Shown here piece by piece: positions 6,706-13,710 of a stretch of 56,663 nucleotides of DNA. The position numbers and the translations under genes were made by a program. Each line of letters starts with the position of its first letter. The stretch's first letter is position 1. The DNA is taken from positions 1-56,663 of the IMG/VR virus record IMGVR_UViG_3300036792_000179; one strand, given 5' to 3'. The notes under the pieces were generated by a model, which was given only the letters and a program-made list of their open reading frames with translations, was not told the DNA's origin and ran no database searches. This stretch comes from a virus.

Positions 6706-7448
6706 TCCAGATCAAGCGTTGGACGGATGGAAAAGTGTTGTACACGGCCGAGGGCGCAGCCGATGTAAAGGCGGCCCTCGAAGAGGCAGTGAAGGCGAAA
6801 GCCGACCTGCGCTACGCCGACCTGGGCTACGCCGACCTGCGCTACGCCGACCTGCGCTACGCCGACCTGCGCTACGCCGACCTGCGCTACGCCGACCTGC
6901 GCTACGCCGACCTGCGCTACGCCGACCTGCGCTACGCCGACCTGCGCTACGCCGACCTGCGCTCCGCCGACCTGCGCTACGCCAACCTGGGCTACGCCGA
7001 CCTGGGCTACGCCGACCTGCGCTCCGCCGACCTGCGCTCCGCCGACCTGCGCTACGCCGACCTGGACTACAGCCACCCACTTTGGGCCTTCTGGACGGAC
7101 TTCGTCGCAGTCCTCGACCGGGTACCAGCCGAGGCCGCCGGTCTGCGGGCGGCGATTGCAGAGGGCAACATAGACGGCTCCGTCTACGAGGGCGCGTGCG
7201 CGTGTCTCGTGGGCACGATCGCAAACGTTCGGCACGTCTCGTTCGACGAACTCGACATAGGCACTGACGCCTCGCGCCCGGCAGAGCAGTGGTTCATGCC
7301 GATTCGCAAAGGCGATGTTCCGATCGATGATCCAAAGCAGGCAAAGAGCGAGGGTGTCTTCCGAGCGAGCGTTGCGTTGCAGTGGCTCGACGAATGGGTT
7401 GAGCTGCGCAAGGGCGTTGCACAAGCGCTGGTGGCCGGGACGGCCTGA
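6702..7448 (+). CDS. Pentapeptide-repeat protein
   Basis: 248 residues. Residues 34-123 are 18 uninterrupted copies of a five-residue unit of the form A(D/N)L(R/G/D)(Y/S), which folds as a right-handed square beta-helix in known relatives. The C-terminal 120 residues are a separate domain ([33 protein letters not shown]) that I recognise from other actinophage pentapeptide proteins. In some families such helices mimic DNA and inhibit gyrase; here the role is not known. The GTG start overlaps the HNH gene. Confidence 0.9.
   Translation: MIQIKRWTDGKVLYTAEGAADVKAALEEAVKAKADLRYADLGYADLRYADLRYADLRYADLRYADLRYADLRYADLRYADLRYADLRSADLRYANLGYADLGYADLRSADLRSADLRYADLDYSHPLWAFWTDFVAVLDRVPAEAAGLRAAIAEGNIDGSVYEGACACLVGTIANVRHVSFDELDIGTDASRPAEQWFMPIRKGDVPIDDPKQAKSEGVFRASVALQWLDEWVELRKGVAQALVAGTA
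6801..7070. repeat. 18 tandem 15-bp repeats
   Basis: Eighteen head-to-tail copies of a 15-base unit (GCCGACCTGCGCTAC and single-base variants). Ten of the units encode ADLRY and are near-identical in DNA, so the array looks recently expanded and could change length by slippage without breaking the frame. Long open frames on the other five frames here are by-products of the repeat. Confidence 0.95.
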
Positions 7449-7717
7449 TGCACTACCCGCGCCCCTTGAGCATCCACCGCGCCGACGTCCAACGGCTCCT
7501 CATCCGAGCGGGCTGGACGCGACACGCCGACGGCAGCCTCTCCAGAGCAGGAGTCGTCTGGCGCAACGTCGGCAACCGGCGCGACAGCATCCTGCGCTTG
7601 TTCGAGGGCCACCCAGACTTCGTCGTCGAGTTCTCACCTGAAATCCCAGCCTCGGTTATCGCAGCTGCCTGTATTGCGGCTGCTGAGTTCTATGGGCGAC
7701 GGGCGGTGGCGGCGTAA
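7448..7717 (+). CDS. Hypothetical protein
   Basis: 89 residues. N-terminal IHRADVQRLLIRAGW and SLSRAGVVWRNVG resemble a small winged or alpha/beta fold; the C-terminal helix is alanine-rich. Stop and next start overlap as TAATG. Not recognised. Confidence 0.65.
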   Translation: MHYPRPLSIHRADVQRLLIRAGWTRHADGSLSRAGVVWRNVGNRRDSILRLFEGHPDFVVEFSPEIPASVIAAACIAAAEFYGRRAVAA

Positions 7718-8208
7718 TGGCCTACGAGACCACGACAGTTCCCGTAGAGCGCTCACAGGGCGAGATCCGCAAGTTGCTGATCAAAGCTCAGATCGGTCAG
7801 CTCGCGTTTGGTGAGGACCGCGACGAGACAGGTCAGCGCTGGGCCGCTGTGACCTTCCGCCACACCGTCTACGCCGTCCGCATCCGCGTCCCACTGAAGG
7901 TCGTCGACGAGCGTGCGGTAGGCGCGAAGTACGTGCGCGCTCGCAGCAAGTCGCGCGACGAAGTGCGAGACCTTCTCTACGAGCAGCAGGAACGTCGGAT
8001 CTGGCGCGTGATGGCCTGGAACCTCAAGGCGCGGATGGTTGCCGTCGAGGAGGAGATAGAGACCTTCGAGCAGGCCTTCTTGCCGCACCTGCTCAACCCT
8101 GACACGGGCCGCACGATCTACGAGCAGCTTGCCGAGGACGGCCGCGTTGAGCTTCCTGCGCCGCTGCTCGCGCTTCCCGCCCCTGAAGACGCCGAGGTCA
8201 TCCGATGA
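7717..8208 (+). CDS. Conserved actinophage hypothetical protein
   Basis: 163 residues. The order VERSQGEIRKLLIKAQ, then a beta-rich middle (WAAVTFRHTVYAVRI), then RRIWRVMAWNLKARMVAVEEEIETFEQAFLPHL (cited in parts) is a pattern I recognise from many actinobacterial phages and prophages, where its function is unknown. It lies among early genes of the recombination/replication block. Confidence 0.75.
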   Translation: MAYETTTVPVERSQGEIRKLLIKAQIGQLAFGEDRDETGQRWAAVTFRHTVYAVRIRVPLKVVDERAVGAKYVRARSKSRDEVRDLLYEQQERRIWRVMAWNLKARMVAVEEEIETFEQAFLPHLLNPDTGRTIYEQLAEDGRVELPAPLLALPAPEDAEVIR

Positions 8209-8471
8209 TGCCTCCCGTACAGAGCCGAGCTGAACTTGTCCCCGGCCAGCGCGTGATTCGCGCGAGCGCTCGAATACGGTCTGCGGACGTACTCGGCACA
8301 GTGCTCGAGCAGAGCGATGGACTAGTGCGCATCGGCTTCGAGGACAAGACGGATCGATGGGTGGCACCGTCGCTCTTTCGCCCACTCGGCGAGCTCCGCG
8401 CCGAGGCCGATGAGGGCGTCCTCGCCGAGTGGATGTCCGATGTCTGCGATCACCCAGAGGCGGTCGCCTGA
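8205..8471 (+). CDS. Hypothetical small beta-rich protein
   Basis: 88 residues; the ATG at 8205 overlaps the previous stop (a second ATG follows at 8208). The middle (VLGTVLEQSDGLVRIGFEDK) reads like a small barrel of the SH3/KOW type. Not recognised. Confidence 0.6.
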   Translation: MMPPVQSRAELVPGQRVIRASARIRSADVLGTVLEQSDGLVRIGFEDKTDRWVAPSLFRPLGELRAEADEGVLAEWMSDVCDHPEAVA

Positions 8472-8902
8472 TGCCCCGCCCAGCCCCCAACCGCCCTCTC
8501 ACCCAGCGTGACCACGCACTGATCAAAGCCCTACGAGAGGCAGTAGAGGAGGGCGTGCCGGTGGCTGAAGCTGCGGTGATCGCCGACACGCGATTCCTAC
8601 GCCGAGTCTTCAGCCGCATACGCGAACACGGCTTCGTGATCGGTGAACAGCACGAGCGCTACTTCATCGTCATCGACCCTGAGCGAACCGTCAGTAACTC
8701 GCCGGAGCAGCTCGCCAAGCCGTCCTCCCCCGACGGTCGAGCGGCGGACCTGTCACCGGCCTCGGCCGGGGTTCCGCGTAAGGCTCGGGTGCTCCCAGGC
8801 GACGCAGGGCTCATAACCCGAGCGTCTGCTGACGGTTCGCTGAGTGCCGAGGGCAGGCTTTTCGAGCTGCCGGCGAGGAAGCACTTCGAGGAGGCGGCGT
8901 AG
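8471..8902 (+). CDS. Helix-turn-helix-like early protein
   Basis: 143 residues from ATG overlapping the previous TGA. N-terminus RPLTQRDHALIKALREAVEEG and SRIREHGFVIGEQHERYFIV (in parts) look like a winged-helix DNA-binding domain; the rest is probably disordered. First of four neighbouring genes whose products begin with a KPLT/RPLT motif. Confidence 0.6.
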   Translation: MPRPAPNRPLTQRDHALIKALREAVEEGVPVAEAAVIADTRFLRRVFSRIREHGFVIGEQHERYFIVIDPERTVSNSPEQLAKPSSPDGRAADLSPASAGVPRKARVLPGDAGLITRASADGSLSAEGRLFELPARKHFEEAA

Positions 8903-9169
8903 ATGCCCTCCCGCAAGCCCCTCACGAAGCGCCAGCGCGAAGCTCTGCGTCTGATCTTCGTCTGCGAAAGCAGCGGCGACGGGTGGGCTATCGTCAGCAC
9001 GGACGCGACAGCGAAGATCGACGGCCAGGCGTGGATTCACTGGCGCACAGTTCTCGCGGTTCATCGGCGCGGCCTTGTCGAAGACGAGTACAACCTGTCG
9101 CCGGAAGAGTGGGACGAAGACGCGCGGGTCCGGCTGACGAGCGCTGGCAGGGAGGCTCTGGGTGCCTAA
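8903..9169 (+). CDS. KPLT-family winged-helix-like protein
   Basis: 88 residues beginning RKPLTKRQREALRLIF, then a region that fits a winged helix (WRTVLAVHRRGLVEDEY, ending in VRLTSAGREALG, a typical wing-and-helix ending). It may bind DNA. Its N-terminus is related to the three genes downstream. Confidence 0.65.
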   Translation: MPSRKPLTKRQREALRLIFVCESSGDGWAIVSTDATAKIDGQAWIHWRTVLAVHRRGLVEDEYNLSPEEWDEDARVRLTSAGREALGA

Positions 9170-9326
9170 CCCCAAGCCCCTCACCCCAAAACGTGACATC
9201 ACAGCGCCCCTAGCTCAGATGCCAAGGCGCGCCGATAGGAGCGGTCTGGACCCAGGTGGCTCCGCACAAGAGCACCCGTCTTTCAAGCGGGAGGACCCGG
9301 CAGTGGCAAGCCGGGGGGCGCTGTGA
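9162..9326 (+). CDS. Short KPLTP-family reading frame through the inverted repeat
   Basis: 54 residues from GTG 9162 (GGGAGG at 9150-9155) to TGA 9324-9326, which overlaps the next ATG as TGATG. It begins MPNPKPLTPKRD, matching the neighbours, then becomes low complexity where it crosses the 19-bp inverted repeat. It may be a genuine short gene, or the remains of a KPLT paralogue into which a structured RNA element was inserted. Confidence 0.45.
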   Translation: MPNPKPLTPKRDITAPLAQMPRRADRSGLDPGGSAQEHPSFKREDPAVASRGAL

Positions 9327-9333
9327 TGTCACG
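9192..9333. repeat. Perfect 19-bp inverted repeat enclosing a cloverleaf
   Basis: Bases 9192-9210 pair perfectly with 9315-9333 (CGTGACATCACAGCGCCCC and its complement), with 104 bases between. The 3' arm includes the ATG (9326) of the next gene, so a folded transcript would bury that start codon. This is the longest perfect inverted repeat noticed in the window. Confidence 0.9.
9204..9322 (+). ncRNA. tRNA-Glu(UUC)-like cloverleaf, non-standard
   Basis: Inside the inverted repeat the order of a tRNA can be read: acceptor GCGCCCC/GGGGCGC, then TA, D stem GCTC (9213-9216)/GAGC (9270-9273), anticodon stem CCCGT/GCGGG around CTTTCAA (anticodon UUC), 5-base variable region, and T stem CCGGC/GCCGG. 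Two things are wrong for a normal tRNA: a D loop of 53 bases, and an 8-base T loop lacking TTCRA. It is either a degenerate or interrupted tRNA, a tRNA mimic, or a chance fold in the repeat. Confidence 0.35.
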
Positions 9334-9598
9334 AACCAAGCCCCTCACCCCCGAGATGGTGCGCGACTGGATCGCAACGCGGCTGTTTGATCTGAGCGCC
9401 CGTCTGTTCGCCGCTGCTGAGAGCCTGCGCACCAAGGGACCGACGTGTGCCGACTGCGAGCTTGGGGAGATCGTGGACGGCCGTTGCGCGGTCTGCGATG
9501 AGCGCAACGCTCGGGACCGCGAAATGGGCCGAGCGGAAGAAGCTGCCGCGCACAAGGCGTGGGCCGAGGCAGAGCAGGAGTTCGCGCATGGCTTCTAA
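9326..9598 (+). CDS. KPLTPEMVR-family protein with zinc ribbon
   Basis: 90 residues starting MSRTKPLTPEMVRDW. A ribbon CADCELG...CAVCDE lies in the middle and the C-terminus is a charged helix. The start ATG lies in the right arm of the 19-bp inverted repeat, so translation could be controlled by RNA folding or by coupling to the short frame upstream. Confidence 0.65.
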   Translation: MSRTKPLTPEMVRDWIATRLFDLSARLFAAAESLRTKGPTCADCELGEIVDGRCAVCDERNARDREMGRAEEAAAHKAWAEAEQEFAHGF

Positions 9599-9824
9599 GC
9601 CCTTGACACCAGAGATGGTGCGCATCCTGCGGGCTGCGCGGGATGGGCGGCTGGGATTCGACGCTCAGCGTCGACGGTGGTACATAGACGACGAACTTGG
9701 GCCATTCCCCGCCGAGCTAAGTGCCTTGGTCCCACGCTTCGTTGTAGTCTTTGACGGAGGCCCAGCTTTGTCCGCATACGGCCGCGAAGCCCTCCAAGAC
9801 ATCGAAGCGCAGGAGGGGTCGTGA
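9588..9824 (+). CDS. KPLTPEMVR-family hypothetical protein
   Basis: 78 residues starting MASKPLTPEMVRILRAARDG and so sharing its first ten residues with the previous gene, which it overlaps by 11 bases. The remainder is different (RRRWYIDDELGPFP). It looks like a duplicated DNA-binding N-terminus carrying changed C-termini. Confidence 0.65.
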   Translation: MASKPLTPEMVRILRAARDGRLGFDAQRRRWYIDDELGPFPAELSALVPRFVVVFDGGPALSAYGREALQDIEAQEGS

Positions 9825-10180
9825 TGCGCTGGATCGTCGTGCGCCACCTTCCGCAAGACGGCACCCTCCAGACCGACTGCGCGATAGTCACCGCTGACGA
9901 GGCCGCCAGAGCTGCAGAGGAGGGCGCTAGAGCGCTGATCGCGGAAGCCCCGCTCGAGGTCGGAGACTCACTCGACGAAGTAGTTGCGGTGATCGCAGTC
10001 GACGAGCGGCGAGCTCCCGAGTGGTTCCGATTCGACCTCAACGCCGAACGGTGCGAGCTGCAGTGCTGCGGTGGTGCACCGACGGACGACGGCCATAGTG
10101 GCTACTGCGAACTTCACGAGGACGGCAAGACGCCGTCCTCCACAGACATGGATGTCGAGGAGCGAGAGACGATGGCGTAG
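9824..10180 (+). CDS. Hypothetical protein with Cys/His cluster
   Basis: 118 residues; GGAGGGG (9812-9818) lies five bases before ATG 9824, which overlaps the previous TGA. An alpha-beta N-terminal part is followed by CELQCCGGA...GYCELH, a likely zinc site. Not recognised. Confidence 0.6.
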   Translation: MRWIVVRHLPQDGTLQTDCAIVTADEAARAAEEGARALIAEAPLEVGDSLDEVVAVIAVDERRAPEWFRFDLNAERCELQCCGGAPTDDGHSGYCELHEDGKTPSSTDMDVEERETMA

Positions 10181-10501
10181 ATGCCGTGGGTCAGGCTCGA
10201 CGACAGCTTCTACTCGCACCCGAAGGTGGTCAGCGCGGGCGCCGAGGCAGTCGGTCTCTACGTGATGGCGCTCACCTACGCCTCGCACCATTTGACCGAC
10301 GGTCACGTGCCGGCGGCATGGGTCCGCGAGAAGGTGGGCGCGAAGACGCGCAAGCTCACAGCTGCACTCGTCGAGCACAGCTTGTGGTCGGAGAACGGCA
10401 CCGGCTGGGTCATTCACGACTACCTCGAGTACAACCCCTCACGCGAGAGCATCGAGGACAAACGGCGCAAGGACGCTGCACGGAAGTCGGGTGGATCGTG
10501 A
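10181..10501 (+). CDS. Replication-initiation-like winged-helix protein
   Basis: 106 residues. MPWVRLDDSFYSHPKV, VGLYVMALTYASHHLTDG and WVIHDYLEYNPSRE (in parts) form the winged-helix N-terminal domain common to phage replisome-organiser/replication proteins. The usual longer protein has a disordered tail; here a TGA at 10499-10501 stops after KDAARKSGGS, but the same frame continues open to 10642 with a sequence that looks like such a tail. Confidence 0.65.
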   Translation: MPWVRLDDSFYSHPKVVSAGAEAVGLYVMALTYASHHLTDGHVPAAWVREKVGAKTRKLTAALVEHSLWSENGTGWVIHDYLEYNPSRESIEDKRRKDAARKSGGS

Positions 10502-10642
10502 CGGGACTCCGCACGGATTCCAAACGGAGCAAACGTGGATGCCTCGCGTACGCGTACGAGCGCCTACGCGCGCACGCATCGCGCGGTCCCGAGCCCATAC
10601 CCGGAATACAGCTCTCCACGTCCCTTCACTGCGCTTGCCTAG
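10502..10642 (+). other. In-frame continuation beyond a UGA stop
   Basis: Reading on past the TGA at 10499-10501 gives 46 more codons to TAG 10640-10642, rich in Arg, Pro and Ser (RDSARIPNGANVDASRTRTS), resembling the C-terminal tail of related replication proteins. The stop is followed by C, the context most prone to readthrough. It could be a programmed readthrough, a nonsense mutation or an error. No other gene is seen between 10502 and 10688. Confidence 0.4.
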
Positions 10643-10688
10643 CTCTAGATCTCCCACCTGTTGTCGCGCGAGCGGTGGGAACCGAATC

Positions 10689-11096
10689 ATGAGCGCCCTG
10701 GAGTTCAACTTCCGTCGGCAGCCTGAACGCGAGCAGTGGTCAGGCCGATGGGTGCGAGGGATCGAGCTTGAGGATCAGCGCATCAGTGAGCGAGCCGCGA
10801 AGCAACGCAAGAACAACAAGCAAGCGAGTCGACGTGCGATCGAGATCCATCGTCATCCGTCAGGCCGCTTGCTCGCCGCTTGGACGCCGGTCCAAGCTGC
10901 ACTCCGCGCGGAGCTGGACGAGTCCGTATTCAACATGTGGATTGCCCACCTCCATCCCCACTCGCTCGTCGGGGGCGTGTGGACGCTCGCGGCTCCCCGC
11001 ATTGCCGCAAGCTGGATCGAGGACCGCTTTGGCCGCGTCGTTGAGGCGTGCGCCGGGCGACCGTGCGTCTACGTCATCTGCGGTGGTGCGGCGTGA
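10689..11096 (+). CDS. DnaA N-terminal-domain-like protein
   Basis: 135 residues. The C-terminal 75 residues (WTPVQAALRAELDESVFNMW, then WTLAAPRIAASWIEDRFGR) follow the order of DnaA domain I: a Trp-led helix, F..W, a hairpin, and AP....WI..R. No AAA+ or DNA-binding domain follows. In bacteria this domain self-associates and binds helicase loader or DnaB, so this may recruit or block the host initiation machinery. It follows the replication-initiation-like gene. Confidence 0.6.
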   Translation: MSALEFNFRRQPEREQWSGRWVRGIELEDQRISERAAKQRKNNKQASRRAIEIHRHPSGRLLAAWTPVQAALRAELDESVFNMWIAHLHPHSLVGGVWTLAAPRIAASWIEDRFGRVVEACAGRPCVYVICGGAA

Positions 11097-11470
11097 GCCA
11101 CATGATCTACCGCCCGGAGGTGATCGATCGCGCCAAGAAGCTCGCGGCGAGCGGATGGAATCCGTCGGAGATTCAGCGACTGCTCGAGCGGGAGCTCGGC
11201 GAGCGCCCAACCCGCGACACGATCAAGTGCTGGATAGATCCTGAGTTCGCCAAGCGCAGGTTCGCTCGCAAGGCTGCGTCGATGCGCCGGGCCTACCGCC
11301 CGCGTCCGCGACGGATTTCGCCAGATCTTCAGACCGAGCGCATGCTCGCACTGCGTGAGCGCGGGCTCAGCTTTGGCGCGATAGCGATCGTCAGCGAGGT
11401 GCTCTGGGACGCGCCGATTGCTGCTGAGCGGGTGCGCTATCGACTGCAGCGCCGGAAGGCGGCTGGGTGA
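11093..11470 (+). CDS. Helix-turn-helix DNA-binding protein (putative)
   Basis: 125 residues from GTG 11093 (ATG 11102 is an alternative). YRPEVIDRAKKLAASGWNPS followed by EIQRLLERELGERPTRDTIKCW resembles the resolvase/transposase-type helix-turn-helix, with a second HTH-like unit (LALRERGLSFGAIAIVSEVL) near the end. It precedes the integrase with a four-base overlap and may be a directionality or regulatory factor. Confidence 0.6.
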   Translation: MSHMIYRPEVIDRAKKLAASGWNPSEIQRLLERELGERPTRDTIKCWIDPEFAKRRFARKAASMRRAYRPRPRRISPDLQTERMLALRERGLSFGAIAIVSEVLWDAPIAAERVRYRLQRRKAAG

Positions 11471-12582
11471 TGACTGCCACCGCAACGCGGCCCCCTCGCC
11501 GTCGGACTGCCAGTCGCCTGCCGGCCTCTGCCCGCCCGGATGTTGGAGGATGGCAGTCGATGAAGTTCTCGCAGGCGATCGAGCTGTACGTCAAGGACAT
11601 GCGGCGCTACGGCCGGATCAACTCCGATCGCACGGAGGACAGCTATCGCCACCGGCTCTACAAGCACGGCGAGGACATCGGCAATCGTGACCCGCGAACG
11701 GTCGGTCGCAACGACATCAAGCGCACGCTCTCGCGCTGGGAGGCAGCCAACACTCAACGCAACGCCCACGCGATCCTGATCAGCTTCTACGACTGGTCGA
11801 TGGAGGAGGGCCTGCGAAAAGATAACCCGGCTCGGCAGGTGCGCAAGGCGAAGAAGCGCGAGACCTCGGTATACCGACTGACCAAGAGCGAGGTCGTTTC
11901 CCTGATCGACGCATGCCAAACCCAGCGCGAGCGGCGCGTGATCGTGCTCGGCGTCTGCGAGGGCGTGCGCAACCAAGAGATGCGTGGCCTTCGCGGCGAG
12001 CACTTCCAGCGACCTGGCTTCGTCTGGGTCAGTCCCGATATCGGGAAGGGCAAACGCGAACGCTGGCTCCCGGTCATTCCCGAGGCGCAGGAGGTTGTCG
12101 ATGAGATCTGCGCGGAGGTCGACCTCGACGACTTCATCTTGCCGGCACGGCGCCCGAGCAACCCGCCGTGGAATACGCGGTGGAAGGAGTACCCAGCCAA
12201 GCCCTCGAGCCCACAGTCGATCTGGCGACTCGTCGGCGATGTGGCTGCTCGGGCGGGCATCGCCGCGCACATCCACCCGCACCTTCTGCGCCATGCCTAC
12301 GGCGATCACGTCGCCAAGTACGCCGGTCTTCGTGCCGCCCAGGCACTCCTCGGCCACGCATCCGTCGACACCACAGCATCGACCTACGTCGACAAGCCGG
12401 GGCTCGACGAGCTCTCAGTCAGCGTCCACGGCTTCTCCTACCGTGGAGCTATGGACGGCTACCCCCGCGCAGAACACCCCGCAATCCCGCAATCCGACCC
12501 GACTGGACTCCAACCGGTGGATGCGTCCAAAGACGCTGTAGAGCCGAATCCAGACGGGAAGGTGGAGGGGGAGGGCAGCTAA
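11467..12582 (+). CDS. int: Tyrosine recombinase (phage integrase)
   Basis: 371 residues. A SAM-like N-terminal DNA-binding domain (about 25-120, SQAIELYVKDM) precedes the catalytic domain. Active-site residues can be placed: Arg168 (GVRNQEM), His272-x-x-Arg275 (HLLRHAYG), His297 (LLGHAS) and the nucleophile Tyr307 (STYV). This is full length for the family and shows the phage is temperate. About 50 residues beyond the active site form a disordered tail. The start at 11467 is followed by a second ATG at 11470. A tRNA gene lies 0.3 kb downstream on the other strand. Confidence 0.92.
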   Translation: MMTATATRPPRRRTASRLPASARPDVGGWQSMKFSQAIELYVKDMRRYGRINSDRTEDSYRHRLYKHGEDIGNRDPRTVGRNDIKRTLSRWEAANTQRNAHAILISFYDWSMEEGLRKDNPARQVRKAKKRETSVYRLTKSEVVSLIDACQTQRERRVIVLGVCEGVRNQEMRGLRGEHFQRPGFVWVSPDIGKGKRERWLPVIPEAQEVVDEICAEVDLDDFILPARRPSNPPWNTRWKEYPAKPSSPQSIWRLVGDVAARAGIAAHIHPHLLRHAYGDHVAKYAGLRAAQALLGHASVDTTASTYVDKPGLDELSVSVHGFSYRGAMDGYPRAEHPAIPQSDPTGLQPVDASKDAVEPNPDGKVEGEGS

Positions 12583-13017
12583 ATGCCCTACAAGGACCCC
12601 GCAAAGAAGCGCAAAGCGCAGCGTGAGTGGATCGCGCGCAGACGTGCCGAATGGCTTGAGGGTAAGTCCTGTGTGGACTGCGGCTCAACGGAGAACCTTG
12701 AGCTGGATCACGTCGACCCAGCCGAGAAGATCCACCACGCGATCTGGTCGTGGTCGAAGGTCCGGCGCGACGCTGAGATCGCCAAGTGCGTTCCTCGCTG
12801 CGCCGAGTGCCATCACGAGCGCCACGCGTCCGAACGTCGCAGCCACGGACATGGTGGCTACACGCGTGGCTGCCGCTGCGAGGTCTGCAAGGCGGCGAAG
12901 AGGCGAGGACGCGAATCGAACGCGCGTAAACGGCTTTGCAGGCCGCTGCCTAACCACTCGGCCACCTCGCCAGAGCAGGCATCCTACTCTCAGCTCGAAC
13001 TCGGCGAGGCCGCCTGA
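12583..13017 (+). CDS. HNH endonuclease with a second Cys-rich domain
   Basis: 144 residues. An HNH core (CVDCGS, LELDHVDP, CVPRCAECHHERH) is followed by GYTRGCRCEVCKAAKRR, a small motif often found in actinophage proteins. The last 35 residues are simply the opposite strand of tRNA-Cys, so the natural protein may once have ended earlier. It immediately follows the integrase. Confidence 0.75.
   Translation: MPYKDPAKKRKAQREWIARRRAEWLEGKSCVDCGSTENLELDHVDPAEKIHHAIWSWSKVRRDAEIAKCVPRCAECHHERHASERRSHGHGGYTRGCRCEVCKAAKRRGRESNARKRLCRPLPNHSATSPEQASYSQLELGEAA
12901..12971 (-). tRNA. tRNA-Cys (anticodon GCA), antisense to the HNH gene
   Basis: On the minus strand: acceptor GGCGAGG/CCTCGCC (perfect), D stem GCC/GGC, anticodon stem GCGGC/GCCGT around CTGCAAA, T stem GCGCG/CGCGT around TTCGATT. 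No CCA is encoded. A complete tRNA next to the integrase gene suggests it contains or abuts the phage attachment site, recreating the host tRNA on integration; it may also be expressed from the phage. Confidence 0.88.
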
Positions 13018-13184
13018 TGCGCTCGCTACTCATGGCACGGACCCAGGACGATGAGTCCGAGGGCGTCGTCGTCAACACCGACAATCCGCGTGTCGTCGTG
13101 CTCGAACTGCATGACGGCAAGACGCTGGCGCTCGACCCTGTCGAGTTGCGGTCCTCAATCGAGTCGAAGCGGGTCGCGGCATGA
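13017..13184 (+). CDS. Small hypothetical protein
   Basis: 55 residues in a frame that uses ATG 13017 (overlapping the previous TGA) and ends with a TGA overlapping the next ATG. Beta-rich (VVVLELHDGKTLALDPVELR). The double overlap and codon pattern support a real gene. Not recognised. Confidence 0.6.
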   Translation: MRSLLMARTQDDESEGVVVNTDNPRVVVLELHDGKTLALDPVELRSSIESKRVAA

Positions 13185-13453
13185 TCGGCGTCCGACTCCA
13201 AGGGGGACCGTTCGACGGCGACCGTCAACAGATGGCCGATCTGCTTACGGGCGACCTGCCAGCGACGCTCTGGGTAGCGCGCCGCGCCGATGATCCCGAG
13301 TTCGTCGAATGGTTCGCCGACCCGGTTGACGGCGCCGAGGTCTACGGCCGCGATGAAGAAGACGAGCACGGCTGGCTCATCTACCTCTACACCGACGAAG
13401 ACGCCGAGCGCCACCTGAAGGTCGTTGAGGCTGTCTCGGGAGCCGGCCAATGA
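13181..13453 (+). CDS. Hypothetical acidic protein
   Basis: 90 residues, ATGA overlap on both sides. MIGVRLQGGPFDGDRQQ followed by LWVARR and WLIYLYTDE is a pattern I recognise loosely from small actinophage proteins with no assigned role. Confidence 0.65.
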   Translation: MIGVRLQGGPFDGDRQQMADLLTGDLPATLWVARRADDPEFVEWFADPVDGAEVYGRDEEDEHGWLIYLYTDEDAERHLKVVEAVSGAGQ

Positions 13454-13710
13454 GTGCCGACCAGCTCGAGCTCCCGATCGACGTCGAATTGCGACCGACG
13501 CCTGCGATGCGCAGCGGCAAGAGCCGGGTCGACCAATGCTCGTGGTGTGGAACGCTGGTCTGTGTCGATACTGCGCGCGCCGCGCTAGGCGCTTGTCCGG
13601 TATGTGGCTGCGAGAAGTGGTGGAAGCAGGACCGCGCTCCATTCGATCGCTCGCACTGGTCCGGGCCGTTCTACCACTGCCCGCCTGACGGCGAGAAGGC
13701 ACGAGCGTGA
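13450..13710 (+). CDS. Zinc-ribbon protein
   Basis: 86 residues with CSWCGTLVC and CPVCGCEKWW, a two-knuckle zinc ribbon, and a further Cys/His near the end (YHCPP). It starts at ATG overlapping the previous TGA and lies directly before the VRR-NUC gene, which may be functionally linked. Confidence 0.65.
   Translation: MSADQLELPIDVELRPTPAMRSGKSRVDQCSWCGTLVCVDTARAALGACPVCGCEKWWKQDRAPFDRSHWSGPFYHCPPDGEKARA

Noticed and set aside
6681-7424. Long leftward and alternative-frame reading frames over the pentapeptide gene
   Set aside because: They exist only because the 15-bp repeat has no stop in any frame; repeated VGVAQ or RRPAL strings are by-products.
9204-9322. Standard functional tRNA-Glu
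   Set aside because: No TTCRA T loop and a D loop of 53 bases; kept only as a tRNA-like fold.
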